Below, piece after piece: positions 34,490-43,362 of a stretch of 64,000 nt of DNA. A program made the translations under genes and the position numbers. Numbering within the stretch: position 1 is the stretch's first letter; every line of letters starts with the position of its first letter. This DNA is from Nesterenkonia sp. E16_10. GTDB lineage: Bacteria; Actinomycetota; Actinomycetes; Actinomycetales; Micrococcaceae. Under the pieces are notes generated by a model that saw only the letters and a program-made list of their open reading frames with translations, had not been told where the DNA came from and searched no databases. The stretch covers positions 186,001 through 250,000 of the forward strand of contig NZ_JADPSA010000001.1 in the NCBI RefSeq assembly GCF_017347085.1, read 5' to 3'.

Positions 34490-35725
34490 TCAGAAGAGGA
34501 TGCTCAGCCCGATCAGCGCCAGCGGGATCACGACGAACACGCCCAGGACCCAGGCGAAGGCGAAGACCTTCTTCTCTGCGGCCAGGTCGGCCAGCCAGGT
34601 GGCTCCGCGCGGTGGGAGGTCCCGCAGCCAGGGAGTGCAGAAGATGATCAGCGTCGCCAGCACGTTGAACAGCAGGTGCGCCAGCGCGGCGGTCAGCGCG
34701 ATCTCACCGGCGGGACCATCGAAGGCGAAGGCCGCGATCAGCGCGGTGACCGTGGTGCCGATGTTCGCACCCAGGGTGAAGGGGTAGAGCTGCTTGAGCG
34801 TGAAGGCGCCTGAACCGGCCAGCGGCACGATCAGAGCGGTGGAGGTCGAGGAGGACTGCACCATCACGGTGACGGCTGCCCCGGAGCCGATGCCGGCGAT
34901 CGGACCGCGCCCGATGGCCGCATGCAGCACCTGCTTGGCCTTGCCGACCAGCAGCACCTTGAGCAGCCTGCCGATGAAGTTGATCACCAGCAGGATCAGC
35001 ACGATGGCGACGACGATCATCGCCACCCCGTGCCAGCTGCCCGGGATGAAGCTCAGCGTGTCCTCGATCAGGTTCGCCAGCGGCTTGGTGCCGGCCTTGA
35101 TGGTGGAACCCACTCCGGCAAGCACATAGGCGACCGGGCCGCCGTCGGTTCCTACGGCCAGTCCGGCGAAGAAAGTGGAGAGCCGCTCGAGCAGGCTGAA
35201 CATCATCTCCAGCGGGAGGAAGATCACCACGGCGATGAGGTTGAAGAAGTCGTGCACGGTCGCGGCGGCGAAGCCGCGGCGGAAGGACTCCTGCTCGCGC
35301 ACCATGCCGAGGCTGACCAGCGTGTTGGTCAGGGTGGTCCCGATGTTGGCGCCGAGCATGATCGGGATCGCGACCCCCAGCGGCAGCCCGCCGGCGACCA
35401 GGCCCACGGTCACCGAAGTGGTGGTGGAGGAGGACTGGGTCAGCGCGGTGGCCGCGATGCCGATCATCAGTCCGATGATCGGGTTGGTCGCGAAGGCGAA
35501 GAGGCTCTCGGCCTGGTCACCGGTGGCGATGCCGAACCCGGTGCCGATGACGTTGACCGCGGTGATCAGCACGTAGATGGCCAGAGCCACGGAGAGCCAG
35601 TTCACGGCATCCAGGGCGCGACCGGAGAGTCCGAACCGTTCGAAGGGGCTGACGGGTCGCTTGGCGGGTGCTTCGTCTACGGTGCCGGCGACCCGCTGTG
35701 GGGCCTGGATCGACGGTGCGGACAT
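34490..35725 (-). CDS. Na/phosphate cotransporter family protein
   Basis: This 411-aa membrane protein belongs to the NptA/NaPi-II family. It has the two inverted repeats with the QSSS signature (TALTQSSSTTTSVTVGLVA and VTVMVQSSSTSTALIVPLA), each followed by GANIGTT. It probably moves phosphate with sodium. No PhoU tail is present. The start at 35725 is fixed by AGAGGAG upstream; an in-frame ATG 114 nt earlier has no ribosome site. About 60 residues before the first helix are polar. Confidence 0.9.
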   Translation of the reverse strand: MSAPSIQAPQRVAGTVDEAPAKRPVSPFERFGLSGRALDAVNWLSVALAIYVLITAVNVIGTGFGIATGDQAESLFAFATNPIIGLMIGIAATALTQSSSTTTSVTVGLVAGGLPLGVAIPIMLGANIGTTLTNTLVSLGMVREQESFRRGFAAATVHDFFNLIAVVIFLPLEMMFSLLERLSTFFAGLAVGTDGGPVAYVLAGVGSTIKAGTKPLANLIEDTLSFIPGSWHGVAMIVVAIVLILLVINFIGRLLKVLLVGKAKQVLHAAIGRGPIAGIGSGAAVTVMVQSSSTSTALIVPLAGSGAFTLKQLYPFTLGANIGTTVTALIAAFAFDGPAGEIALTAALAHLLFNVLATLIIFCTPWLRDLPPRGATWLADLAAEKKVFAFAWVLGVFVVIPLALIGLSILF

Positions 35726-36000
35726 GCAATCTCCTCTTGGAACACGAGCGTGGGTGAGCCTGCTGAAGTCGTAGCGCTGGCACTGCCTGGATCCGGTCCT
35801 GACAGCTGGCGCGAGGTGCATCACAGGGGCGGTTATCACTGCCGGATGAAGGGCCGTGGAACACTGTGCGCCGCGTGCCTGACGAGCGTCACACGGGAAG
35901 GTGAACTGCAGGTGAACGATCCGCCGAAACCCGGCCCGAGTAGAATGTTCTTGGTCACAAGCGGGCCGGCTTCACCCCTGAACCCCTCTGAGGAGAGTCC

Positions 36001-36882
36001 ATGCACCAGCACCACGGACGGCTGCGCACCGCAGGTCTGCTCGCGTTCCTCTTCGCGATGCTCCTGCTCGTCGGCGCCGTGATCGCCTATGCCACCCAGA
36101 CCCCCGGACTGATCTTCGTCTTCGGGCTGATCGGCCTGGTCTCCGTGGCCTACTCCTACTGGAACTCGGACAAGATCGCACTGAAGGCGATGAAGGCCTA
36201 TCCGGTGACCCGGGAGCAGGCGCCCCAGCTCTACCAGATGGTCGAGGAGCTCGCGCAGCGCGCCCAGCAGCCCGCGCCGCGGATCTTCATCGCCCCGGCG
36301 CCCACGCCGAATGCCTTCGCCACCGGGCGCAACCCGGAGAACGGCGTGGTCTGCTTCACCGAGGGCATCCTGAACCTGCTCAACGAGCGCGAGCTGCGAG
36401 GGGTCACCGGCCATGAGCTGATGCACGTGTACAACCGCGACATCCTGATCTCCTCGGTGGCCGCCGCGGTGGCCGGGTTCCTCACCACGATCAGCCAGTT
36501 CTTCCTGCTCTTCGGCGGCGGCCGCGGCAACAACCAGGGCGGCAACCCGCTGGCGCTGGTCGGCGCGATCGTCGCGGTGTTCTTGATGCCGATCGCGGCC
36601 AGCCTGATCCAGATGGCGGTCAGCCGGACCCGGGAGTACGACGCCGACGCCGACGGCGCCGCACTGACCGGAGATCCGCTGGCGCTGGCCTCGGCCCTGG
36701 ACAAGCTGGAGCGCGGCATCTCGCGCTACCCGATGAAAGAGGACCCCAAGCACGATGCGCACGCCCACATGATGATCGCCAATCCCTTCGGGGCTCGGGC
36801 GAAGAAGCTCTTCAGCACCCACCCGCCGATGCCGGAGCGGATCGCCCGGCTCGAGGCGATGGCCGGGCACAGCCCCAGCTGA
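36001..36882 (+). CDS. htpX: zinc metalloprotease HtpX
   Basis: HtpX is a membrane protease that degrades damaged membrane proteins. The 293-aa protein has two N-terminal helices, the catalytic HELMH (His138, Glu139, His142), a second pair of helices and the third zinc ligand in SRTREYDADADG (Glu212). The C-terminal end HPPMPERIARLEAM is typical. The ATG has GAGGAG 6 nt upstream, and TAGAAT at 35941-35946 is a likely -10 box. A shared hairpin terminator lies downstream. Confidence 0.95.
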   Translation: MHQHHGRLRTAGLLAFLFAMLLLVGAVIAYATQTPGLIFVFGLIGLVSVAYSYWNSDKIALKAMKAYPVTREQAPQLYQMVEELAQRAQQPAPRIFIAPAPTPNAFATGRNPENGVVCFTEGILNLLNERELRGVTGHELMHVYNRDILISSVAAAVAGFLTTISQFFLLFGGGRGNNQGGNPLALVGAIVAVFLMPIAASLIQMAVSRTREYDADADGAALTGDPLALASALDKLERGISRYPMKEDPKHDAHAHMMIANPFGARAKKLFSTHPPMPERIARLEAMAGHSPS

Positions 36883-36914
36883 GGCGCCCGGGCCGTGCCC
36901 GGTGATCCACGGCC

Positions 36915-36962
36915 GACACAGCAATGCCCCCGCGCCAGACGGCTCGGGGGCATTGCTGTGTC
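36915..36962. terminator. bidirectional terminator between htpX and the reductase gene
   Basis: A perfect 18-bp stem (GACACAGCAATGCCCCCG and complement) with a 12-nt loop lies between convergent genes. Confidence 0.8.
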
Positions 36963-36982
36963 AGGAGGGCCCGTTGTGAAGC

Positions 36983-38422
36983 TCAGTCCTCCCGGGAGAT
37001 CCGGATCATGTCCTCGCGCTCGACGACCTTGACCCGTTCCCTGGCGCCGCCGTCGGGCAGCGGACCATAGGCCTCGCCCAGCGAGACCTCGTGGGCGTCG
37101 AGCTTCTGCCAGCCGTCCCAGGTGGTGTACTCCACGCCGCGGGATTCCAGCAGCTCGATCACCGCGTCCTCGGCGGGCTCCGGGGCCACCGGCAGGTGGT
37201 GCAGGTCCTCGAGCAGGCAGCCGATGGTCTCCAGGGCGTCGCCCTTGGTGTGCCCGATCAGCCCGACCGGTCCGCGCTTGATCCATCCGGTGGCGTAGAT
37301 GCCGTTCACGTGGGCGCCGTCCTGCTCGGTGACCCGTCCGGCCTCGTTGACCAGCACGCCGCGCCGCTCGTCGAAGGGCAGCCCGGGGATCGCGGAGCCC
37401 AGGTAGCCCACCGCACGGTAGACGGCCTGGACGTCGAAGTCCTGGAACTCCCCGGTGCCGCGCACATTGCCGGTGCCATCGAGCTCCATGCGCTCGAAGC
37501 GGATGCCCGCGACGGCGCCGGTGCCCTGACCTGAGGCATCGGTGCCTTCCAGGATCTTCACCGGCTGCAGCAGGAAGTGCAGGTGAAGCTTGCGGGAGGC
37601 CTCGGCCTCGCGCTCCTCCTGCTCCACCAGCCAGTTGCCCAGGGTGTTGACCATCGTCTTGACCTGGTTGTTGGTCTTGATCGCCTCATCGGAGCCCTCG
37701 TCGAAGTCGAAGTCCTCCTCGTAGAGCACGATGTCGACGTCGCGGCTGTGCGAGAGCTCGCGCAGCTCCAGCGGGGTGAACTTCACCTGGGCGGGGCCGC
37801 GCCGCCCGAAGACGTGGACATCGGTGACCGGTGAGGCCTTGAGCCCGTTGTAGACGTTCTCCGGGATCTCGGTGGTGAGCATGTCCTCGGCGTGCTTGGA
37901 GAGCACCCGGGCCACGTCCAGGGCGACGTTGCCGTTGCCGATCACGGCCACGCGTTCCGCGGTGAGCGGCCAGTCGCGGGGGTAATCGGGGTGGCCGTCG
38001 TACCAGGAGACGAAGTCGGCGGCGCCGAAGCTGCCCTGCAGCTCGATGCCGGGGATGTCCAGCTCGGCGTCCTTGATCGCGCCGGTGGCGAAGATCACGG
38101 CGTCGTAGTGCCGACGCAGGTCCTCCAGAGTGAGGTCCTTGCCGATCTCGACGTTGCCGATCAGCCGGATGTCGCCGCGGTCCAACACCTTGTGCAGCGC
38201 CTTCACGATGCCCTTGATCCGCGGATGATCAGGGGCGACGCCGTAGCGGATCAGCCCGAACGGCGCGGGATACCGGTCGTAGAGGTCGATGCTGAACTCA
38301 AAGTCGCTCTTCTTCTGCGCCTTGGCCAGGATGTCGGAGGCATAGACGCCTGCGGGGCCGGCGCCGATGACGGCGATTCGGATCGCCCGGTCTGCTGGCC
38401 GCTGCGAGGAATTCTGGGACAC
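36983..38422 (-). CDS. fprA: ferredoxin-NADP reductase, FprA/adrenodoxin-reductase type
   Basis: This 479-aa flavoprotein moves electrons between NADPH and ferredoxin. It has the FAD motif IAVIGAGPAGVYASDIL (residues 16-32), YDRYPAPFGLIRYGVAPDHPRIK, the NADP motif VAVIGNGNVALDVARVL, FGRRGPAQVKFTPLELREL and the late GYLGSAIPGLPFD and GWIKRGPVGLIGHTK. It starts at GTG with AAGGA 8 nt upstream. It could serve the 3Fe-4S ferredoxin at 62452, but the two are not linked. Confidence 0.94.
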   Translation of the reverse strand: MSQNSSQRPADRAIRIAVIGAGPAGVYASDILAKAQKKSDFEFSIDLYDRYPAPFGLIRYGVAPDHPRIKGIVKALHKVLDRGDIRLIGNVEIGKDLTLEDLRRHYDAVIFATGAIKDAELDIPGIELQGSFGAADFVSWYDGHPDYPRDWPLTAERVAVIGNGNVALDVARVLSKHAEDMLTTEIPENVYNGLKASPVTDVHVFGRRGPAQVKFTPLELRELSHSRDVDIVLYEEDFDFDEGSDEAIKTNNQVKTMVNTLGNWLVEQEEREAEASRKLHLHFLLQPVKILEGTDASGQGTGAVAGIRFERMELDGTGNVRGTGEFQDFDVQAVYRAVGYLGSAIPGLPFDERRGVLVNEAGRVTEQDGAHVNGIYATGWIKRGPVGLIGHTKGDALETIGCLLEDLHHLPVAPEPAEDAVIELLESRGVEYTTWDGWQKLDAHEVSLGEAYGPLPDGGARERVKVVEREDMIRISRED

Positions 38423-38509
38423 GGATGGGTTCCTTCTGATTGATTAACTCAGCACAGTATGCCGTATTAGGGTGAACGTCGGGGGCGAATGACTCTGTTC
38501 CCGGTCTTC

Positions 38510-38521
38510 TAGACTGAGTCC
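38510..38521 (+). promoter_or_regulatory. leaderless -10 box of the SUKH-like gene
   Basis: TAGACT with 6 nt to the ATG. Confidence 0.55.
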
Positions 38522-38965
38522 ATGCCTGATATGTTCCTCGACAAGTTCCGCTCCCTGGTGCCCGCCTATCTCGACGCCAAGTGGACCCCCGCCGAGGGGC
38601 TCACCGTCGAAGAGCTGCGCCAGATGATCGCCGATTCCGAGCTGCCCGACGATCTCAAGGCGCGACCCCGGCTCCCGCAGGTGCTCGAGGAGTTCTACCT
38701 GGCGCTGGGCCGCTGCGAGGAGATCATGGAGGCCTATCACTTCTTCTTCGACCCCGATGAGCTCGTCGTCGAGGACGGACACCTGCTCTTCCTCGAAGAT
38801 GAGGAGGAGCGCTGGGCCTGGGGCGTCGACGTGGACACGCTGGATGTCCCGGATCCGCTGATCGTGCGGCGCAGCAGCAACTCCGGCATGTGGAACGACG
38901 AGGGCGCGACGGTCAGCGAGTTCATCTTCGACCTGCTGGAGTTCTCCTTCGAGGAGGAGGCGTGA
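38522..38965 (+). CDS. SUKH-like (SMI1/KNR4-type) protein
   Basis: This 147-aa acidic protein has the look of the SUKH superfamily: LPDDLKARPRLPQVLEEFYLALGRCEEIMEAYHFFFDPDEL, then a beta-rich part with WAWGVDVDTLDVPDPLIVRR and the end TVSEFIFDLLEFSFEEEA. SUKH proteins often act as immunity proteins for secreted nuclease toxins, but housekeeping members exist. No toxin gene is beside it. Its stop overlaps the GTG of the HIT gene by 4 nt. The family call rests on pattern resemblance only. Confidence 0.62.
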   Translation: MPDMFLDKFRSLVPAYLDAKWTPAEGLTVEELRQMIADSELPDDLKARPRLPQVLEEFYLALGRCEEIMEAYHFFFDPDELVVEDGHLLFLEDEEERWAWGVDVDTLDVPDPLIVRRSSNSGMWNDEGATVSEFIFDLLEFSFEEEA

Positions 38966-39495
38966 GCGTCCCGGAGCTGGCGGACCTGTGGAGCTCTCAC
39001 GCCCCGGCGGGGTACAGCTGCCCGTTCTGCGGGCTGGCCCGCGGCGAGGTGGAGGATCCCGCGAACCGCTGCGAGCTCAGCGACCTGGTCTATCGGGATG
39101 AGGACCTGATGGTCTTCATGGCCTGTGACGGGTTCGGTCCGCACGAGGGTCACGCGATGATCTCCCCGGTGCAGCACCGTGAGGCGCTCTACGACCTCGA
39201 CGATGCGCTGCTGGGAAAGATCGCGATCATGTCCCGCGAGGTCTCCAAGGCGATGAAGCTCGCCTGGGAGCCGGAGGGCACCTCGGTGCGGCAGCACAAC
39301 GAGCCGGCCGGGAACCAGCACGTGTGGCATTACCACCTGCATGTGTTCCCGCGCTATGCCGATGACATGCTCTACCGGCAGGTCCGGCACCCGGTCGAGG
39401 TCGCGGTGCGTGCAGAGAAGGCGTTGGAGCTGCGCGCGGCGCTGCTGCAGGTGCTGGCCGGCGGCAGCGCAGGCTCGGCGGGATCGAGCGGCTGA
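38962..39495 (+). CDS. HIT family hydrolase
   Basis: This 177-aa protein has the histidine triad HVWHYHLHVFPR (His123, His125, His127) and a CPFC pair near the start (Cys20, Cys23) that may bind zinc. HIT enzymes hydrolyse or transfer nucleotides such as adenosine polyphosphates. The GTG start overlaps the previous stop, with GAGGAGGAGG as ribosome site, so it is coupled to the SUKH-like gene. The last 15 residues are Gly/Ser/Ala-rich. Confidence 0.9.
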   Translation: MSVPELADLWSSHAPAGYSCPFCGLARGEVEDPANRCELSDLVYRDEDLMVFMACDGFGPHEGHAMISPVQHREALYDLDDALLGKIAIMSREVSKAMKLAWEPEGTSVRQHNEPAGNQHVWHYHLHVFPRYADDMLYRQVRHPVEVAVRAEKALELRAALLQVLAGGSAGSAGSSG

Positions 39496-39497
39496 AC

Positions 39498-40550
39498 TCA
39501 GCCCTCGCGCTCGACCACCGCATCGGCGAAAGCGATCAGCGCCGACTTCACGGTGGACTCCGGGAGCTCGGCGATCGCCTGCTTGGCCCGCTCGGCCCAG
39601 CTGTGCGCCACCTGCCAGGACTGCTCGGTCACCGGATGGGCGACGACGGCGGCCACCGCCTGCGCCAGCGCCGCGTCGGAGCTGAGGTCGGCGTCGAGCA
39701 TGGCCAGCAGCGCGACCGCGTCCTGCTGGTCCTGCGGCGCGGAGGCGTCCTGGGCCTGCTGGCGCAGCAGCAGCAGCGGCAGCGTGGGCACGCCCTCGCG
39801 CAGATCGGTCCCCGGGGTCTTGCCGGAGGACTCGGCGTCGGCGGTGAGGTCGATGACGTCATCGGCGAGCTGGAAGGCCACGCCGACCGCTTCGCCGTAC
39901 TCCTGGAGCATCCCGATGGTCTGCGCCGAGCAGCCCCCGAAGTGCGCGCCGAGCCGGGAGGCCGCCGCGACCAGCGAGCCGGTCTTGTCCCCGATCACGC
40001 GCAGGTAGTGGGCGTAGGCGTCCTCATCCTCCCGCGGGCCCACGGTCTCGTGCAGCTGCCCCATGACCAGGCGCTCGAAGGTCTGGGCCTGGATCTCTGA
40101 GGCCTCCACGCCGAGCTCCGACATCAGCCGTGAGGCTCGGGCGAGGATCAGGTCACCGGTGAGGATCGCGACCGAGTTGCCCCACACCTGGTGGGCGGCG
40201 GGCGCCCCGCGGCGCACCGGTGCGGAGTCCATGACGTCGTCGTGGTACAGCGTGGCCAGGTGGGTCATCTCCATCACCGCGGCCGCCCGGCGGACCCGGT
40301 CATCGATGCCGTTGCCGAGCATCGAGGTCAGCACCGTGAGCAGCGGGCGGACCCGCTTGCCGCCGGCCTGGGCGAGGTAGCGTGCGGAGGCGTTGACCAG
40401 CTCGTCGGCGCTGGCCAGGGAGCCGAGGAGCTCCTCCTCGACCTGGGTCAGGGCCTCGGCGACCTCGGTGGCGAGCGCCACGTCGTCGGCCAGCACGTCG
40501 AACCCGGCCGGAAGCTTCGCGGTCAGGGGATCAGCTGGGGATTCAGTCAT
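39498..40550 (-). CDS. polyprenyl diphosphate synthase (menaquinone side chain)
   Basis: This 350-aa trans-prenyl transferase builds the isoprenoid tail of menaquinone. It has GGKRVRPLL, the first aspartate-rich motif YHDDVMD (Asp104, Asp105, Asp108) followed by RRG, GDKTGSL, and the second motif LADDVIDLT (Asp230, Asp231, Asp234). The length and location beside menG and menF point to a hepta- or octaprenyl synthase; the chain length cannot be read from sequence. It lies 21 nt downstream of menG and is probably co-transcribed. Confidence 0.92.
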   Translation of the reverse strand: MTESPADPLTAKLPAGFDVLADDVALATEVAEALTQVEEELLGSLASADELVNASARYLAQAGGKRVRPLLTVLTSMLGNGIDDRVRRAAAVMEMTHLATLYHDDVMDSAPVRRGAPAAHQVWGNSVAILTGDLILARASRLMSELGVEASEIQAQTFERLVMGQLHETVGPREDEDAYAHYLRVIGDKTGSLVAAASRLGAHFGGCSAQTIGMLQEYGEAVGVAFQLADDVIDLTADAESSGKTPGTDLREGVPTLPLLLLRQQAQDASAPQDQQDAVALLAMLDADLSSDAALAQAVAAVVAHPVTEQSWQVAHSWAERAKQAIAELPESTVKSALIAFADAVVEREG

Positions 40551-40571
40551 CGGTGTCTAGCCTATCCAGGG

Positions 40572-41300
40572 TCAGGAGGCGGGGAGGGCGCTGGGCTTGG
40601 TGGCGTGATGAATCGCGACGATTCCCCCGCTGAGGTTCCGGTAGAGCACCGAGGCATATCCGGCCTCGGAGATCTCCGCGGCCAGGTGGTCCTGGTCGGG
40701 CCAGGCGCGGATGGACTCGGCCAGGTACACGTAGGCCTCGGGATTCGACGACACCGCCCGGGCGGCCGGCGGCAGCGCGCGCATCAGGTACTCGTTGTAG
40801 ACGGTGTTGAACACCTTGTTCACCGGGTCGGAGAACTCCATCACGGCGAGCCGTCCACCCGGCGCGGTGACCCGGAGCATCTCGCGCAGCCCGGCCAGCG
40901 GGTCCACGATGTTACGCAGTCCGAAGGAGATCGTGACGGCGTCGAAGGTGTCATCGGCGAAGGGCAGGCTCATGGCGTCCCCGGCGATGAACGTCATATC
41001 CGGGCGGCGCTTCTTGCCCACCTGGAGCATGCCGGAGGAGAAGTCGCAGGCCACTGCCTGGGCACCGGCGTCGTGGAAGGGCTCGGTGGAGCTTCCCGTG
41101 CCCGCGGCGAGGTCTAAGACCCGCTCACCTGGGGCGACGTCGAGCGCGGCAACGAGCTGTCTGCGCCAGCGCCTGGTCTGGCCCAGCGAGAGCACGTCGT
41201 TGGTGAGGTCATAACGGTCGGCGACCTCGTCGAACATCGAGGCGACGTCCTCGGGCTTCTTCGCGAGGCTGGCGCGGCTTCCGGTGCTGGGGCGATTCAC
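40572..41300 (-). CDS. menG: demethylmenaquinone methyltransferase
   Basis: This 242-aa UbiE/MenG enzyme does the last step of menaquinone synthesis, methylating the ring with SAM. It shows [24 protein letters not shown], motif [31 protein letters not shown] and [10 protein letters not shown]. The GTG at 41300 is chosen because GGGAGA lies upstream and the protein then starts near the usual position; an ATG at 41318 would add six residues. It is divergent from menF. Confidence 0.93.
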   Translation of the reverse strand: MNRPSTGSRASLAKKPEDVASMFDEVADRYDLTNDVLSLGQTRRWRRQLVAALDVAPGERVLDLAAGTGSSTEPFHDAGAQAVACDFSSGMLQVGKKRRPDMTFIAGDAMSLPFADDTFDAVTISFGLRNIVDPLAGLREMLRVTAPGGRLAVMEFSDPVNKVFNTVYNEYLMRALPPAARAVSSNPEAYVYLAESIRAWPDQDHLAAEISEAGYASVLYRNLSGGIVAIHHATKPSALPAS

Positions 41301-41345
41301 CTTGGCATTCTCCCACATGCGCGGATCGCCCCCGCCGCCATGTCC

Positions 41346-41360
41346 TAGACTTGTCCAGCC
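41346..41360 (+). promoter_or_regulatory. leaderless -10 box of menF
   Basis: TAGACT with 9 nt to the ATG. Confidence 0.5.
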
Positions 41361-42737
41361 ATGACAGCGCTGCCCGGATCCCTCGACGCCACCACGCTGG
41401 TGGTGGACCTTCCGGAGTCGACCACGCTGGCGGATCTGCTGCCGGACCTGGATCCCAGCGGCGTCTGGCTGCTGCGCGGCGAGGGACTGATCGGTCTGGG
41501 CACCGCCGCGCATGTCCGCACCCGGGGCGCCGAGCGCTTCGCGGAGCTGGCCGAGTGGCATGAGCAGCATCTGGCCCCGCTGGCCCGGTCCTCCCGGCTG
41601 CCGCAGGAGCTGCGCAGGATCCCCGGAGCCGGCCCGGTGGCGCTGACCTCGATCACCTACTCCTCGACCTCGGCCGCAGACTCGCACCTGATCCTGCCCG
41701 AGCTGACCCTGGGCGCCTTCGAGGGCACCGCGTGGATCACCGCGGTCTTCCGAGCCTCGGCACTGGATGAGCCCTTCGAGGCTGAGGACGACGACGCCGC
41801 GATGCTGCGTCGGGTCCAGGGTCTCCTGGCGAAACATTCGCTGCAGCTTCAGGGCCGCCGGCTGAGTCTGGCCCCTTCGCGGCGCGGGACGGCCGCGGGC
41901 CGGCCCAGCGACAGCGCAGCCACCTCGCTGATCCAGGGCACCCATTCGGAGCAGCACTATCTGCGCGCGGTGCGTGCCGGGGTCCACGCGATCGGGCACC
42001 GCCGGCTGGAGAAGCTGGTGCTGGCTCGCGACGTCGTCGTCGCCGCCGATGCCCCGCTGGCCCCCGGTCCGGTGCTGGCAGCGCTGGCCGCGGACTATGC
42101 CGACTGTTGGACCTATCTCGCCGGAGACGTGTTGGGGGCGACCCCGGAGATGCTGGTAAAGATCCGCGGCCGCGAGCTCTCCGCCCGGGTGCTGGCCGGC
42201 ACCGTGGACGGTCGAGCCGGGTTGGAGCAGGCGCGGCAGATGCTGCTGGAGGACCCCAAGCAGCGCGACGAGCATCGGCTGGCGGCGCAGTCGCTGCTGG
42301 ATCAGCTCGCGCCGGTGGCGCAGCACCTGCGGGCTCAGGATCCCCCGGCGGTCCTGCAGCTGCCCAACGTCTTCCACCTCTCCACCGACGTGACCGGCCA
42401 GCTCACCGCGCAGACCCCGGCGCTGCTGGTGGCTGAGCGGGCCCACCCCACCGCCGCGATCTGCGGCACCCCCACGGCCACTGCCGCCGAGCTGATCTCC
42501 ACCCTCGAGGAGCTGGACCGCGGGGCGTTCTCGGGGCCGGTGGGCTGGATCGACGCGAACGGCGACGCCGACTTCGGCATCGCATTGCGCGGCGGGATCT
42601 TGGAGGAGCAGGGCACCGCGATCCGGCTCTTCGCGGGCTGCGGGATCGTGGCCGGGTCCGTGCCCGAGGAGGAGCTCGCCGAGACCTGGGCGAAGATGCG
42701 CCCGATGCTCGGCGCCCTCGGCGTTCGCCAGCCCTGA
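41361..42737 (+). CDS. menF: isochorismate synthase
   Basis: This 458-aa chorismate-utilising enzyme converts chorismate to isochorismate, the entry to menaquinone synthesis. The C-terminal catalytic part shows [22 protein letters not shown], the AGTVDGRAG stretch, [31 protein letters not shown] and [19 protein letters not shown], ending in the [19 protein letters not shown] helix. The N-terminal 190 residues are divergent. It is transcribed toward the SRPBCC gene, with a gap of 27 bp. Confidence 0.93.
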   Translation: MTALPGSLDATTLVVDLPESTTLADLLPDLDPSGVWLLRGEGLIGLGTAAHVRTRGAERFAELAEWHEQHLAPLARSSRLPQELRRIPGAGPVALTSITYSSTSAADSHLILPELTLGAFEGTAWITAVFRASALDEPFEAEDDDAAMLRRVQGLLAKHSLQLQGRRLSLAPSRRGTAAGRPSDSAATSLIQGTHSEQHYLRAVRAGVHAIGHRRLEKLVLARDVVVAADAPLAPGPVLAALAADYADCWTYLAGDVLGATPEMLVKIRGRELSARVLAGTVDGRAGLEQARQMLLEDPKQRDEHRLAAQSLLDQLAPVAQHLRAQDPPAVLQLPNVFHLSTDVTGQLTAQTPALLVAERAHPTAAICGTPTATAAELISTLEELDRGAFSGPVGWIDANGDADFGIALRGGILEEQGTAIRLFAGCGIVAGSVPEEELAETWAKMRPMLGALGVRQP

Positions 42738-42764
42738 CCCCGGGGCACCCGGTGGCAAGCGCCC

Positions 42765-43205
42765 TCAGCGCGCTTCGAGGATGGTCTTCAGATTGCCCAG
42801 GTTGCCGTTCGTCTCGCGTTGGTACATCAGGGCCACCAGAGGGTCGGCCAGCCTGCCGAAGAAGCCGCCCGTCGCCGAGGTGGACCCGTCGTAGTGGACC
42901 TCCGTCGAGTCGCCCACCGGTGTCAGCGAGTAGGTGATCTCAAAGGAGAACGGTGCCTCCACGGTGCGGAAGACGACCTTCTCCGGGCGCTTGACCTCGG
43001 TGACCTCCGTCTCCCACCTCAGCTTCTTTCCCGCCACCTTGACGGTGCCCCGTGAATGATCACCCACCGCAGGATCATCACCCCAATCCGCGGCGAACTC
43101 CTGGATCCCCGACTGCCAGATCTCCTGGGTCTGGGGGTTCACCATGTACGCGAACACCTCCTCCGGCGGGCGGTCGATGGTCACCTTCGCATGGAACTCC
43201 GGCAT
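42765..43205 (-). CDS. SRPBCC family protein
   Basis: This 146-aa protein has the START/Bet v1-like layout: an initial strand FHAKVTIDRPPEEVFAYMVNPQTQEIW, central strands (RWETEVTEVKRPEKVVFRTVEAPFSFEITYSLTPVGDSTEVHY) and a long C-terminal helix. Such proteins hold hydrophobic ligands, and some are cyclases. It is a single gene between menF and menD. I see no evidence that it belongs to the menaquinone pathway. Confidence 0.82.
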   Translation of the reverse strand: MPEFHAKVTIDRPPEEVFAYMVNPQTQEIWQSGIQEFAADWGDDPAVGDHSRGTVKVAGKKLRWETEVTEVKRPEKVVFRTVEAPFSFEITYSLTPVGDSTEVHYDGSTSATGGFFGRLADPLVALMYQRETNGNLGNLKTILEAR

Positions 43206-43362
43206 GACGTCCTCCTCGACGCAATCCTCTCCACCTCACCACAGCCACCGCATGGGCTGCCCGGTCTGTGCTCTGATTCCAGCCTGACCCGCTGGGCTTC
43301 CGCAGGCAAGGGTGAAGGCACCGCATTGAAGTGCCCGACACCGAGGTGGTGCACCTGGCGGC

